A stretch of DNA of 64,000 nt from Microbacterium sp. (GTDB taxonomy: Bacteria; Actinomycetota; Actinomycetes; Actinomycetales; Microbacteriaceae). The notes below the pieces were generated by a model that was given only the letters and a program-made list of their open reading frames with translations, did not search any database and was not told where the DNA came from. The translations under genes and the position numbers were made by a program. This document shows positions 19,459-28,644 of the stretch, in pieces. The stretch lies in the NCBI RefSeq assembly GCF_031178445.1, contig NZ_JAPSIY010000002.1, positions 186,001-250,000 of the forward strand, given 5' to 3'. Every line of letters starts with the position of its first letter. The stretch's first letter is position 1.

Positions 19459-19499
19459 CGACACCCCCTGCTGTGGGATGTCCACGGCAGGGGGTGTCG
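19459..19499. terminator. Strong stem-loop between convergent TSUP permease and aspS (possible bidirectional terminator)
   Basis: CGACACCCCCTGC (19459-19471) pairs perfectly with GCAGGGGGTGTCG (19487-19499), with further internal pairing; no clear U-tract. Confidence 0.55.
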
Positions 19500-19526
19500 A
19501 CGAGAACCGAGGGCGCGCGATGCGGG

Positions 19527-21308
19527 TTACGCCTCGACGTCCTCCGGGACGAAGTCCACGCCCGCTTCGGCGCGCTGTTCGGGCGAGATGGTGCCCGGCG
19601 CCTCGGTGAGCGGGTCGAAGCCGTTGCCGGACTTCGGGAACGCGATGACCTCGCGGATCGAGTCGGTCTTCGTCAGGTGCTGCATCACCCGGTCCATGCC
19701 CAGCGCGATGCCGCCGTGCGGGGGAGCGCCGAACTTGAACGCCTCGAGGAGGAAGCCGAACTTCTCGTCGGCCTGCTCGTCGGTGATCCCCATCACGTTG
19801 AAGACGCGCTTCTGAACGTCCTCGCGGTGGATGCGGATCGAGCCGCCCCCCAGCTCCGAGCCGTTGCAGACGATGTCGTACGCGTAGGCGAGGGCGGATG
19901 CCGGGTCGGTGTCGAAGGTGTCCTCGAACTCGGGCTTCGGCCCGGTGAAGGCGTGATGCACGGCGGTCCAGGCGCCGGCGCCGACGGCCACGTCGCCCGA
20001 TGCCACGGCATCCGACGCCGGCTCGAACATCGGCGCGTCCACGACCCAGGTGAACGCGAAGACGTTCGGGTCGAGCAGCTCGAGGCGGCGGCCGATCTCG
20101 ACGCGCGCGGCACCGAGAAGGGCCCGGCTGGCCTTCGTCTCACCGGCGGCGAAGAAGGCGCAGTCGCCCGGCTTCGCTCCCACGAGCTGGGCGAGGCCGG
20201 CCTGCTCTGCCTCCGACAGGTTCTTCGCGACGGGCCCGCCCAGCGTGCCGTCCTCGTTGAAGAGCACGTACGCGAGGCCGCGTGCGCCGCGCTGCTTGGC
20301 CCAGTCCTGCCAGGCATCCAGCGTCTTGCGGGGCTGTGACGCGCCGCCCGGCATCAGCACCGCGCCGACGTACTCCGACTGGAACACGCGGAACGGAGTC
20401 TCGGAGAAGTAGTCGGTCGCCTCGACGAGCTCCAGGCCGAAGCGCAGGTCCGGCTTGTCGGAGCCGTACCTCGCCATCGCGTCGGCGTACGTCATCCGCG
20501 GCAGCGGAGTCTGCACATCGACGTCGATCGTCTTCCACATCGCGACGATGAGCGACTCCATCATCTCGATGACGTCCTCCTGGTCGACGAAGCTCATCTC
20601 GATGTCGAGCTGCGTGAACTCCGGCTGACGGTCGGCACGGAAGTCCTCGTCGCGGTAGCAGCGCGCGATCTGGAAGTACTTCTCCACGCCGCCGACCATG
20701 AGCAGCTGCTTGAACAGCTGCGGTGACTGCGGCAGCGCATACCAGCTGCCGGGGTGCAGGCGGGCGGGCACCAGGAAGTCGCGGGCGCCCTCAGGCGTCG
20801 AGCGGGTCAGAGTCGGCGTCTCGACCTCGACGAAGTCGCGGTCGTGCAGCTCGTCGCGGATCGCCTTGTACACGTCGGAGCGCAAGCGCATCGCAGCGGC
20901 GGGCGCGGGCCGACGCAGGTCGAGGTAGCGGTGCTTCAGGCGCACCTCCTCGCCGATCGGGTCGCTCTCTGCCAGTCCGCTGGAGACCTGGAAGGGCAGC
21001 GGCGCCGACTCGTTGAGCACCACGACATCGGTCGCGATCAGCTCGACCTCGCCGGTCGGCAGGTTCGGGTTCTCGTTGCCGGCAGGCCGGCGCGAGACCT
21101 CGCCGCTCACCTGCAGCACGAACTCGCTGCGCAGCGGGTGGGCCACCTCTTCGTCGCGGATGACGACCTGGGCGATGCCCGAAGCATCGCGAAGATCGAT
21201 GAACGCGACGCCTCCGTGATCGCGGCGACGATCGACCCAGCCCGAGAGGGTGACGGTCTGACCGATGTGCTCGGCTCGCAGCGAGCCTGCCGTGTGTGTG
21301 CGAAGCAC
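19527..21308 (-). CDS. aspS: aspartyl-tRNA synthetase
   Basis: [49 protein letters not shown]...[19 protein letters not shown]...[16 protein letters not shown] start 21308 (the 831-aa track ORF is over-extended). Confidence 0.96.
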   Translation of the reverse strand: MLRTHTAGSLRAEHIGQTVTLSGWVDRRRDHGGVAFIDLRDASGIAQVVIRDEEVAHPLRSEFVLQVSGEVSRRPAGNENPNLPTGEVELIATDVVVLNESAPLPFQVSSGLAESDPIGEEVRLKHRYLDLRRPAPAAAMRLRSDVYKAIRDELHDRDFVEVETPTLTRSTPEGARDFLVPARLHPGSWYALPQSPQLFKQLLMVGGVEKYFQIARCYRDEDFRADRQPEFTQLDIEMSFVDQEDVIEMMESLIVAMWKTIDVDVQTPLPRMTYADAMARYGSDKPDLRFGLELVEATDYFSETPFRVFQSEYVGAVLMPGGASQPRKTLDAWQDWAKQRGARGLAYVLFNEDGTLGGPVAKNLSEAEQAGLAQLVGAKPGDCAFFAAGETKASRALLGAARVEIGRRLELLDPNVFAFTWVVDAPMFEPASDAVASGDVAVGAGAWTAVHHAFTGPKPEFEDTFDTDPASALAYAYDIVCNGSELGGGSIRIHREDVQKRVFNVMGITDEQADEKFGFLLEAFKFGAPPHGGIALGMDRVMQHLTKTDSIREVIAFPKSGNGFDPLTEAPGTISPEQRAEAGVDFVPEDVEA

Positions 21309-21379
21309 GGAGGATTCCTTCTGATCGGGAACGGTGAACCCAGCCAGTCTACGGGCCGGGCCCGCGTCGCCACTCTGGC

Positions 21380-21385
21380 TAGACT
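21380..21385 (+). promoter_or_regulatory. -10 box consistent with leaderless histidine phosphatase mRNA
   Basis: TAGACT, 7 nt before ATG 21393. Confidence 0.6.
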
Positions 21386-21392
21386 CGCTCGC

Positions 21393-22016
21393 ATGCCCGC
21401 GTCCCGCCTGCATCTCGTGCGCCACGGTGAAGTGCACAACCCGCATCAGGTGCTCTACGGTCGGCTGCCCGACTATCACCTCAGCGATGCCGGAAGGGGG
21501 ATGGCGCAAGCCGCGGCGCGACACGTCCTCTCCCTCGGCCGGCCCGTGACCGAGCTGCGCTGTTCGCCTCTGGAGCGCACGCAGGAATCGGCCGAGCCAT
21601 TCACCGAGCTGTTCGGCCTCACCGCCGTGCTCGATGAGCGCGTCATCGAGCCGACCAACGTCTTCGAGGGCACCCGGATGCGGCGCGCGCTGCGCGACCC
21701 GCGCAACTGGCGACACCTGCGCCGGCCGTCGCTGCCGAGCTGGGGCGAGCCGTACGTCGCGGTCGCGGAGCGCATCCGCTCCGCGATGGACGAGCGGTGG
21801 GATGCGGCGGCTGACGGCGACATCGTCTTCGTCTCGCATCAGGCGCCCATCTGGATCACCCATCTGTCGGTCGCAGGCCTGCCGCTTCGGCACGATCCAC
21901 GCACCCGCCGCTGCTCGCTGTCGAGCGTGACGTCGTTCGAGCGCGTGGGCGATGTGTGGCGCGAGGTGGACTACGCCGAACCGGCCTCGGCCGGAATCGA
22001 CCTCGGAGCGGTCTGA
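21393..22016 (+). CDS. Histidine phosphatase family (phosphoglycerate mutase-like)
   Basis: [45 protein letters not shown]...[14 protein letters not shown] (RHGE motif). Confidence 0.9.
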   Translation: MPASRLHLVRHGEVHNPHQVLYGRLPDYHLSDAGRGMAQAAARHVLSLGRPVTELRCSPLERTQESAEPFTELFGLTAVLDERVIEPTNVFEGTRMRRALRDPRNWRHLRRPSLPSWGEPYVAVAERIRSAMDERWDAAADGDIVFVSHQAPIWITHLSVAGLPLRHDPRTRRCSLSSVTSFERVGDVWREVDYAEPASAGIDLGAV

Positions 22017-22022
22017 GCGCAC

Positions 22023-22913
22023 TCAGCTCGACAGTTCCTGCACGATCATGGCGCCGGCCACCATGCCTGCTGAGGCCGCCACCGTGACCGATGCCATCAC
22101 GCCGGGCATGCTCGCGCGGTGCGCCAGATCGCCCGCCGCCCAGACGCCGGGGAGCGACGTGCGGCCGAAATCGTCGATTTCGATCGCGCCGCTCGGCAGC
22201 ATCCGCAGACCCAGCTGCTCGGCGAACGGCGCACGCTGACGTGCCGAGCCCGATGCGACGAACAGTCCGGCGACGTCCACCGGCGACCCCGCGTCGACCC
22301 GGACGCCGTCGTCGGCGGCCGATACCGACGCGACGGGCGTGGAGTGCACGTCCGCGCCGAGCGCCTCGAGCCTGGCACGTTCGTCGTCGTTCAGCCGTCC
22401 GTCATCGAACACGGTGACGCCGCTCACGATCGGCTTCAGCAACCGCACCACGTGTTCGGCGCGGGCGCTGTCGGCGATCAGCCCGATGCGGCGCCCGGCG
22501 AACTCGTGGCCGTCGCAGAAGGGGCAGCTGAACGCGCGGAGCCCCCAGAGATCGGCAAGTCCGGGAACAGCCGGCAGATCGTCGGCCATCCCTGTGGCCA
22601 GCAGCAATCGGCTGGATGCCACGACGGACCCGTCAGCGAGTCGGACCTCGAAGCCGTCGGCCGAGGGCGAGACGCGCACGACCGAACCCCGGCGGTACTC
22701 GACAGTGTCGTACTGTTCGAGCTGCCCGCGGGCGACTTCCCGGAAGGCCGAAGGAGCCGTGCCGTCGTTGGCGATCACGTTGTGCATGTGCTGCACCGGA
22801 CCGTTGCGATACTCGCCGGAGTCGATGACGACTGCGCTGCGATGCATCCGGCCGATGGTCAGGGCGGCCTGCAGTCCTGCGGGGCCGGCACCGATGATGA
22901 TGAGGTCGAGCAT
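22023..22913 (-). CDS. NAD(P)/FAD-dependent (thioredoxin-reductase-like) oxidoreductase
   Basis: MLDLIIIGAGPAGLQAALTIGRM...FSCPFCDGHEFAGRRIGLIADS (CPFC redox motif)...PGVWAAGDLAHRASMPGVMASV. Confidence 0.93.
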   Translation of the reverse strand: MLDLIIIGAGPAGLQAALTIGRMHRSAVVIDSGEYRNGPVQHMHNVIANDGTAPSAFREVARGQLEQYDTVEYRRGSVVRVSPSADGFEVRLADGSVVASSRLLLATGMADDLPAVPGLADLWGLRAFSCPFCDGHEFAGRRIGLIADSARAEHVVRLLKPIVSGVTVFDDGRLNDDERARLEALGADVHSTPVASVSAADDGVRVDAGSPVDVAGLFVASGSARQRAPFAEQLGLRMLPSGAIEIDDFGRTSLPGVWAAGDLAHRASMPGVMASVTVAASAGMVAGAMIVQELSS

Positions 22914-22957
22914 TCTGTCCTCCTGGAGGCGTAGGGCTTGCGTTTCGCATCAGTCTG

Positions 22958-22981
22958 TGACTTCATGTCAACATGAAGTCA
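22958..22981. promoter_or_regulatory. Perfect palindrome spanning the start codon of the MerR-family gene (candidate operator)
   Basis: TGACTTCATGT-CA-ACATGAAGTCA: 11-bp perfect arms, 2-bp spacer. Confidence 0.7.
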
Positions 22982-23437
22982 AGTCCTTCGAGTCGTTGGT
23001 CCGTCGGAGATGTCGCTGGCCGCTTCGGGCTTCCCACCAACGTGCTGCGGCACTGGGAGTCCGTCGGGCTGCTGTTCCCGCAGCGCGATGCCGCCGGACG
23101 CCGACGCTACGGTGAAGACGACGTGGTACGGGTCGCCGTGATCCTGCGCAGCAAGGCGTCGGGGATGAGCCTCGACCAGATCGCGCACCTGCTCGAGCGC
23201 GACATGTCAGGCCGGCACGAGGTGCTGCAGGCGCACCTCGACGATCTCGATCGGCGCATGGCCGAGATGCAGCACTCGAAGGCGATGACCGAGCACGCCC
23301 TGCGATGCTCGGCGCACGACATCTCGACCTGCCCGCGCTTTCGCGCGGAGGTGATCGACGTGCTCGACGGCTTCCCCGCGCCCGACGTCGAGCACTCGCA
23401 TGGGCGCGTCCCGGCGAACGCGCTGCGCATGAGCTGA
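22973..23437 (+). CDS. MerR-family transcriptional regulator
   Basis: RWSVGDVAGRFGLPTNVLRHWESVGLLFPQRDAAGRRRYGEDDVVRVAVILRSKASGMSLDQI; C-terminal C-x7-C (RCSAHDISTCPRF). Confidence 0.92.
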   Translation: MKSSPSSRWSVGDVAGRFGLPTNVLRHWESVGLLFPQRDAAGRRRYGEDDVVRVAVILRSKASGMSLDQIAHLLERDMSGRHEVLQAHLDDLDRRMAEMQHSKAMTEHALRCSAHDISTCPRFRAEVIDVLDGFPAPDVEHSHGRVPANALRMS

Positions 23438-23510
23438 CATCCGCGTGGGCGTTCCGAGGGGAGCGGGGAGTGGCGCGACCCCTTCCGGCTCACCCATAGG
23501 AACCCGTGCA

Positions 23511-23516
23511 TACACT
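23511..23516 (+). promoter_or_regulatory. -10 box consistent with leaderless TlpA-like mRNA
   Basis: TACACT, 6 nt before GTG 23523. Confidence 0.6.
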
Positions 23517-23522
23517 GACATC

Positions 23523-24173
23523 GTGCCTCTCGCGTCGACGACTCGGTCTGTCCGCAGCGGGCGCCCTTCCCGCAGCATCCGTTCTTCGCGTGCCGCCGGA
23601 GCCGCGCTCGCCGCGGTGCTCGCCGTCGGCCTGAGTGCCTGCGCCCCCGACCCCGCCACCGAGGCCTTCCTGAACGGCGATGAGAAGGCGTACACGGCAG
23701 AGGACTTCCGGGTCGTCGAGATCCCGGCCGAGAAGCGCGGCGAGCCCGTCGTCTTCGGCGGAGTGACCGAGCACGGCGAGCAGTTCTCGAGCGACGATCT
23801 TCGTGGTCGGGTCGCGGTGGTCAACTTCTGGTACGCCGGCTGCGGGCCGTGCCGCGTGGAGGCGAAGGACCTCGAAGCGGTCTGGCAGAAGCATCAGCCC
23901 GACGACGTGCAGTTCATCGGTGTGAACATCTACGACCAGGCCGACACGGCGAAGGCGTTCGCCGACACCTACGGCATCACCTACCCGAGCCTGCTCGACG
24001 CCGACACGGGAGAGGCCAAGCTCGCCTTCGCGAAAGTCACGCCCATTCAGGCGCCGCCCACGACGCTCGTGCTCGACAGGCAGGGCCGTGTCGCCGCGCG
24101 CGTCATCGGCCCGATCGACGGCACGTCGATCCTCTCCACTCTCGTCCAGACCGCACTCGCGGAGAAGGCGTGA
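23523..24173 (+). CDS. TlpA/ResA-like thioredoxin-fold lipoprotein (cytochrome c maturation, system II)
   Basis: GTG start; lipobox LSAC; GRVAVVNFWYAGCGPCRVEAKDLEAVWQKH (WYAGCGPC). Confidence 0.93.
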   Translation: MPLASTTRSVRSGRPSRSIRSSRAAGAALAAVLAVGLSACAPDPATEAFLNGDEKAYTAEDFRVVEIPAEKRGEPVVFGGVTEHGEQFSSDDLRGRVAVVNFWYAGCGPCRVEAKDLEAVWQKHQPDDVQFIGVNIYDQADTAKAFADTYGITYPSLLDADTGEAKLAFAKVTPIQAPPTTLVLDRQGRVAARVIGPIDGTSILSTLVQTALAEKA

Positions 24174-24952
24174 ACCCCGAGGCGGTCATCGGCGCCGGCG
24201 CCCTGTGGGCCGCGATACCGCTCGCGATGCTGGCCGGCCTGGTGTCGTTCGTCTCGCCGTGCATCCTCCCGCTCGTCCCGGGGTACCTCGGATTCATCGG
24301 GGGAGCGGCGGGCGTGAGCACCGCCGCATCCACGACGTCGACGAGCGGCGGCGCGACGCTCACGCACGTCGCCGCGAAGCGTCGGATGCTGCTCGGCGTG
24401 CTGCTGTTCATCGCCGGATTCACGGTCGTCTTCGTCGGCATCACAGCGCTCAGCGGCACCGTCGGGGCCTTCGTGCTGGAGTGGTCCGAGCTGATCACAC
24501 GCATCCTGGGCGTCGTGATCATCGCGATGGGCTTCGTCTTCCTTGGCTTCTTCGGCTTCGCGCAGCGCGAGATGCGCCTGAACGTGAACTCCACGACCGG
24601 ACTGGTCGGCGCGCCCCTGCTCGGCGTCGCCCTGGGTCTTGGCTGGGCCCCCTGCATGGGCCCGACGCTCACGGCGATCGTGGCGCTCTCGTTCAACGCC
24701 GGCGCCCCGGGCAGGGCTGCGCTCCTGGGCGTCGCCTACTCGCTCGGCCTCGGCATCCCGTTCCTGCTGCTCGCGCTGGGCTTCGGCTGGGCGACACGGG
24801 CGGTCGGATTCCTGCGGCGGCACATCCGCGCCATCAACATCGCTGGCGGCGCGCTGCTGATCCTGCTCGGTGTGCTGATGCTGACCGGTGTCTGGACCCA
24901 GATCATGTCGAGACTGACGGCGGTGATGAGCAGTGTCATCCTCCCGATCTGA
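24170..24952 (+). CDS. ccdA: CcdA-type cytochrome c biogenesis transmembrane protein
   Basis: PLAMLAGLVSFVSPCILPLVPGYLGFIGG...GLGWAPCMGPTLTAIV (SPCxLP and PCxGPT motifs); overlaps the preceding stop. Confidence 0.94.
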   Translation: MNPEAVIGAGALWAAIPLAMLAGLVSFVSPCILPLVPGYLGFIGGAAGVSTAASTTSTSGGATLTHVAAKRRMLLGVLLFIAGFTVVFVGITALSGTVGAFVLEWSELITRILGVVIIAMGFVFLGFFGFAQREMRLNVNSTTGLVGAPLLGVALGLGWAPCMGPTLTAIVALSFNAGAPGRAALLGVAYSLGLGIPFLLLALGFGWATRAVGFLRRHIRAINIAGGALLILLGVLMLTGVWTQIMSRLTAVMSSVILPI

Positions 24953-26675
24953 GCGGCCCGAGCCGCAGAACGAAGGCGCTTCGGCGGCATCCGATCCGCT
25001 GCGCCCGTCGGACCACATCGACTCCATCGACGACGAGATCAACCAGCCCAGGCTCGGTCTCGTCGGCTGGCTGCGCTGGGGCTGGCGTCAGCTGACCTCC
25101 ATGCGCGTGGCGCTGGTGCTGCTGCTGATCCTCGCGATCGCCGCCATCCCGGGTTCGATCTTCCCGCAGCGCATGGCCGATCCCAACGGCGTGGTCCAGT
25201 ACAGGACCGACAACCCCGACCTGTTCCCGATCCTCGACAGCCTGAGCATGTTCGACGTCTACCTGTCGCCATGGTTCTCGGCCATCTACCTGCTGCTGTT
25301 CGTGTCGCTGATCGGCTGCATCATCCCGCGCATCAAGCACCACCTCAAGGCGCTGCGCGCTCAGCCGCCGCGCACGCCCGCCCGCCTCGCCCGCCTGGAC
25401 GACCACCGGACGGTCGAGCGCGAGGGATCCGAGCAGGATGCGGCCCAGGCGATCGACGTCGCCGAGAAGCAGCTCAAGGCGCTCGGCTACCGAGTCGCCC
25501 GCTACGACTCCGCCGAGAGCCGGGGCAGGGGTCGTGTCTGGTCGGTGTCGGCCGAGCGAGGCTACTGGCGTGAAACCGGCAACCTGCTGTTCCACATCGC
25601 CCTGGTCGGCGTGCTCGTGACCGTGGGCGTGGGCGGAGGCTTCGCCTACACCGGGCAGAAGGTCGTGATCGAGGGCAAGTCGTTCGTCAACACACTGCTC
25701 GATTACAACTCGATCAACCGCGGGCGCTTCGTGCCCGACGACGCGTTGCAGCCGTACGCGCTCACGCTCGACTCGTTCGACATCACTTACGAGGAGTTCG
25801 GCAAGCCCGGCGCGGGCCAGGCCGGCAACTTCAAGGCGAACCTCGACGTGCGCGAGACGGACGGCTCGACGCGCAAGGGCTCGGTCGAGGTGAACCACCC
25901 GCTCAGCGTCGGCGGCGACAAGGTCTACCTGCTCGGCAACGGCTACGCGCCCACCATCACCGTGCGCAACGCCGAGGGCACGGTGCTGCTCAGTCAGCCC
26001 GTCGAGTTCCTGCCACAGGACAGCAGCATGAGCTCGCTCGGCGTCGTGAAGATCCCCGACGGCATGCCCGAGCAGCTGGGCCTGATCGGCTTCTTCTACC
26101 CGACGGCGGTCAAGCTCGACACCGGTGCCTTCGCCTCCGCGCACGGCGCCGTCAACATCCCGCTGCTGACGCTCGACGTCTACCAGGGCGACCTGGGCAT
26201 CGATGACGGCACGCCGCGCTCGGTGTACGTGCTCGACACCGAGGACATGACCAAGCTCGCGGGCCGTGGAACCGACGTCGAATCGATCCAGCTGCAGCCG
26301 GGCGAGACGGCAGACCTGCCGAACGGCCTGGGTACGGTGACGTTCGAAGACGAGTCGCCCGCGGGCGCCACCGATTTCACCGAGTCGGTCAAGCGCTACG
26401 TATCGCTGCAGATCCACCACGACGAGTCCGCGCCGTGGGTGCTCGCCTTCGCGCTTCTCGCGCTGGCGGGCCTCGGCCTCGCGCTGTTCGTGCCCCGTCG
26501 TCGCATGTGGGTCAAGGCGACGGCATCCGACGACGGCATCCGGCTTGAGTACGCCGGACTCGCCCGAGGCGAGGACCCGACCCTCGCCGCCGCTGTGGAC
26601 GATCTCGTCCGCGGCCACGAAAGACTGCTCGACGACGCCGCGCCGCGTCGCGAGAACCCCGTGAAGGGAGCCTGA
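24933..26675 (+). CDS. resB: ResB-family cytochrome c biogenesis protein
   Basis: LTSMRVALVLLLILAIAAIPGSIFPQ...YLSPWFSAIYLLLFVSLIGCIIPRIKHHLKALRAQPP, typical ResB. Confidence 0.93.
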   Translation: MSSSRSERPEPQNEGASAASDPLRPSDHIDSIDDEINQPRLGLVGWLRWGWRQLTSMRVALVLLLILAIAAIPGSIFPQRMADPNGVVQYRTDNPDLFPILDSLSMFDVYLSPWFSAIYLLLFVSLIGCIIPRIKHHLKALRAQPPRTPARLARLDDHRTVEREGSEQDAAQAIDVAEKQLKALGYRVARYDSAESRGRGRVWSVSAERGYWRETGNLLFHIALVGVLVTVGVGGGFAYTGQKVVIEGKSFVNTLLDYNSINRGRFVPDDALQPYALTLDSFDITYEEFGKPGAGQAGNFKANLDVRETDGSTRKGSVEVNHPLSVGGDKVYLLGNGYAPTITVRNAEGTVLLSQPVEFLPQDSSMSSLGVVKIPDGMPEQLGLIGFFYPTAVKLDTGAFASAHGAVNIPLLTLDVYQGDLGIDDGTPRSVYVLDTEDMTKLAGRGTDVESIQLQPGETADLPNGLGTVTFEDESPAGATDFTESVKRYVSLQIHHDESAPWVLAFALLALAGLGLALFVPRRRMWVKATASDDGIRLEYAGLARGEDPTLAAAVDDLVRGHERLLDDAAPRRENPVKGA

Positions 26676-26676
26676 C

Positions 26677-27654
26677 ATGACCTCGCTCGATGACCTGTCG
26701 ATCCTGCTGCTGTGGACCGCCATCGCGATCTACGCCGGCGCGTTCATCGCGTACGCCTTCGACCTCGCGCGCCGCTCTTCGGCAGTGGAGGAGGTGACCG
26801 CCGGGGCCAAGGTGCTCGTGGCTGCCGGCTCGGCGGGAGCGGATGCGGATGCGACACCGGTCCCGGCATCCGAGACGCCTGCGAAGCCGCGCTTCGTGCT
26901 CGCCCGCATCGGCACAGCGCTGACCGTGCTGGGCTGGCTCTTCCACCTGGGCGCCACGCTGACGCGCGGCTTCGCCGCCGGGCGAGTGCCGTGGGCGAAC
27001 CTGTACGAGTTCGCCATGATCGGCACGCTGCTGATCGTGCTGGTCTACCTGGTGGTGCTGACCCGGATCGATCTGCGCTACCTCGGTACGTTCATCACCG
27101 GCCTCGTCGTCGTGCTGCTCGGCGCCGCCGCCGCCAACTTCTACGTGATCGTCACGCCGCTGGTCGACCCGCTGAAGTCGGTGTGGCTGATCATCCACGT
27201 GTTCGTCGCCTCGCTGTCGACGGCGCTGCTGGCCCTGGCCTTCGCGCTGTCGGTGATGCAGCTGCTGCAGACGCGGCGGGAGCGCCGGGTCGCCGAGGGG
27301 GCCGCCAAGCCGGGCCCGCGGTTCCTTGCGACACTGCCTGACGCCTCCCGACTGGAGAACCTCGCGTACCGCTTCGCCGTGGTCGGCTTCATCTTCTGGA
27401 CCTTCACGCTGATCGCCGGTGCGATCTGGGCGCAGGATGCCTGGGGCCGCTACTGGGGCTTCGACGTGAAGGAGACCTGGACGTTCATCATCTGGGTGCT
27501 CTACGCCGGCTACATCCACGCCCGCGCGACCCGCGGCTGGCGGGGCACGCCGTCGGCGTGGCTGTCGATCACCGGTTTCGCGGCCGTGATCTTCAACTTC
27601 GCGATCGTGAACGTGTTCTTCAAGGGTCTGCACGCGTATTCCGGGCTGAGCTGA
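26677..27654 (+). CDS. ccsB: CcsB (ResC/CcsA family) c-type cytochrome biogenesis protein
   Basis: GAIWAQDAWGRYWGFDVKETWTFIIWVLYAGYIHARATRGWRG (WGRYW..D.KE.W tryptophan-rich haem-handling motif). Confidence 0.95.
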   Translation: MTSLDDLSILLLWTAIAIYAGAFIAYAFDLARRSSAVEEVTAGAKVLVAAGSAGADADATPVPASETPAKPRFVLARIGTALTVLGWLFHLGATLTRGFAAGRVPWANLYEFAMIGTLLIVLVYLVVLTRIDLRYLGTFITGLVVVLLGAAAANFYVIVTPLVDPLKSVWLIIHVFVASLSTALLALAFALSVMQLLQTRRERRVAEGAAKPGPRFLATLPDASRLENLAYRFAVVGFIFWTFTLIAGAIWAQDAWGRYWGFDVKETWTFIIWVLYAGYIHARATRGWRGTPSAWLSITGFAAVIFNFAIVNVFFKGLHAYSGLS

Positions 27655-27706
27655 GCGCGGGTCTCGCTCGCCGGCGCGTGTGGCCCGCGCACGCCACGGC
27701 ATGCAT

Positions 27707-27779
27707 CGAGAACAGGAGATTCGCGTGAAACAGGTCCGCTGTGCGGCCGTTGTCCTGTTCTCGCCGAATCTCCTGTTCA
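27707..27779. repeat. Composite intergenic palindromic element
   Basis: GAACAGGAGATTCG (27710-27723) / CGAATCTCCTGTTC (27765-27778) and CGAGAACAGGA (27707-27717) / TCCTGTTCTCG (27753-27763). Confidence 0.7.
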
Positions 27780-27818
27780 CGCGCGCCGCGGGCCGGACGC
27801 GCAACGGCGTTCAGCTGA

Positions 27819-28421
27819 TCAGAGGGATGCCGCAGCGCCGAGCGGGAACACCTCGCGGTGCTCGGTGCCGTCGTGATATGTGACGAACTCCGCCTCGGCC
27901 ACTGTCTCGGCGGGCGGGGCGGGGTACTCCCGGCTCACCTCGCGGGCGAGCTCCTCCCACTCTGCGGGCGCGAGCCGCTTGGCGTAGACCGTTGAGAGGT
28001 GGAAGGTCCAGTCGTCGAGCGGCAGCTCGCCGATGCGCCGCAGATCGGTGCGGTCGAGGGCCTCGGTCAGCGTGGCGTAGGCGCCTACGAGCGACGGCGT
28101 GCGCTTCAGTCGGGCGATGACGATCTGCCACGGTGCGGGGAACGAGTCGACAGCCTCGAACACGATGTCGATCGGATGCTGCGCCGCGGCCCACTCGCGC
28201 ACCACCGCGCGCACCTCGTCGACGCGCTGCGGTTCGTAGAGGCCGCGCAGCGTCACGTGCGCGGCTCCCGGATAGCGCGCCGTGTCGCCGAGGCGCCGCC
28301 GTGCGGCATCCTGCACCCGATCGAACTCGTGCATCACCGCGCCCGTCGGACGCAGTACGAGGTACTGCTGCCCTTCGAGGTCTCGCAGCTGCCCTGGGTC
28401 GGTCATGAAGTCGCGCGGCAT
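27819..28421 (-). CDS. 2'-5' RNA ligase family protein
   Basis: GAAHVTLRGLYEPQRVDEV...DWTFHLSTVYAKRL (HxT/S...HxS/T motifs of the 2H phosphoesterase fold). Confidence 0.8.
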   Translation of the reverse strand: MPRDFMTDPGQLRDLEGQQYLVLRPTGAVMHEFDRVQDAARRRLGDTARYPGAAHVTLRGLYEPQRVDEVRAVVREWAAAQHPIDIVFEAVDSFPAPWQIVIARLKRTPSLVGAYATLTEALDRTDLRRIGELPLDDWTFHLSTVYAKRLAPAEWEELAREVSREYPAPPAETVAEAEFVTYHDGTEHREVFPLGAAASL

Positions 28422-28427
28422 CCGACG

Positions 28428-28433
28428 ACGGTA
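28428..28433 (-). promoter_or_regulatory. -10 box consistent with leaderless 2'-5' RNA ligase mRNA
   Basis: TACCGT (minus), 6 nt before ATG 28421. Confidence 0.55.
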
Positions 28434-28644
28434 CCGGATGCCGCGGCATCCCGTACCGTCCGTGACGGACACGCACCGCGAACGCCGGCGCAACGGGGTG
28501 ACCAGCTCGCGCTGTGTCTCGCACCGGTCACGCTGGCCTTTCCTGCTCGCGCTGCGTGAATCCGCGCCGCGCGAGCAGATATAAGCAACGCGAACCGAGA
28601 CGTCGTTGAGAAGGGCAGCGCGAGCCGACCCCGCGGACCGGATG

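Noticed and set aside
24936-26723. 595-aa minus-strand ORF opposite resB
   Set aside because: Antisense shadow ORF with skewed composition.
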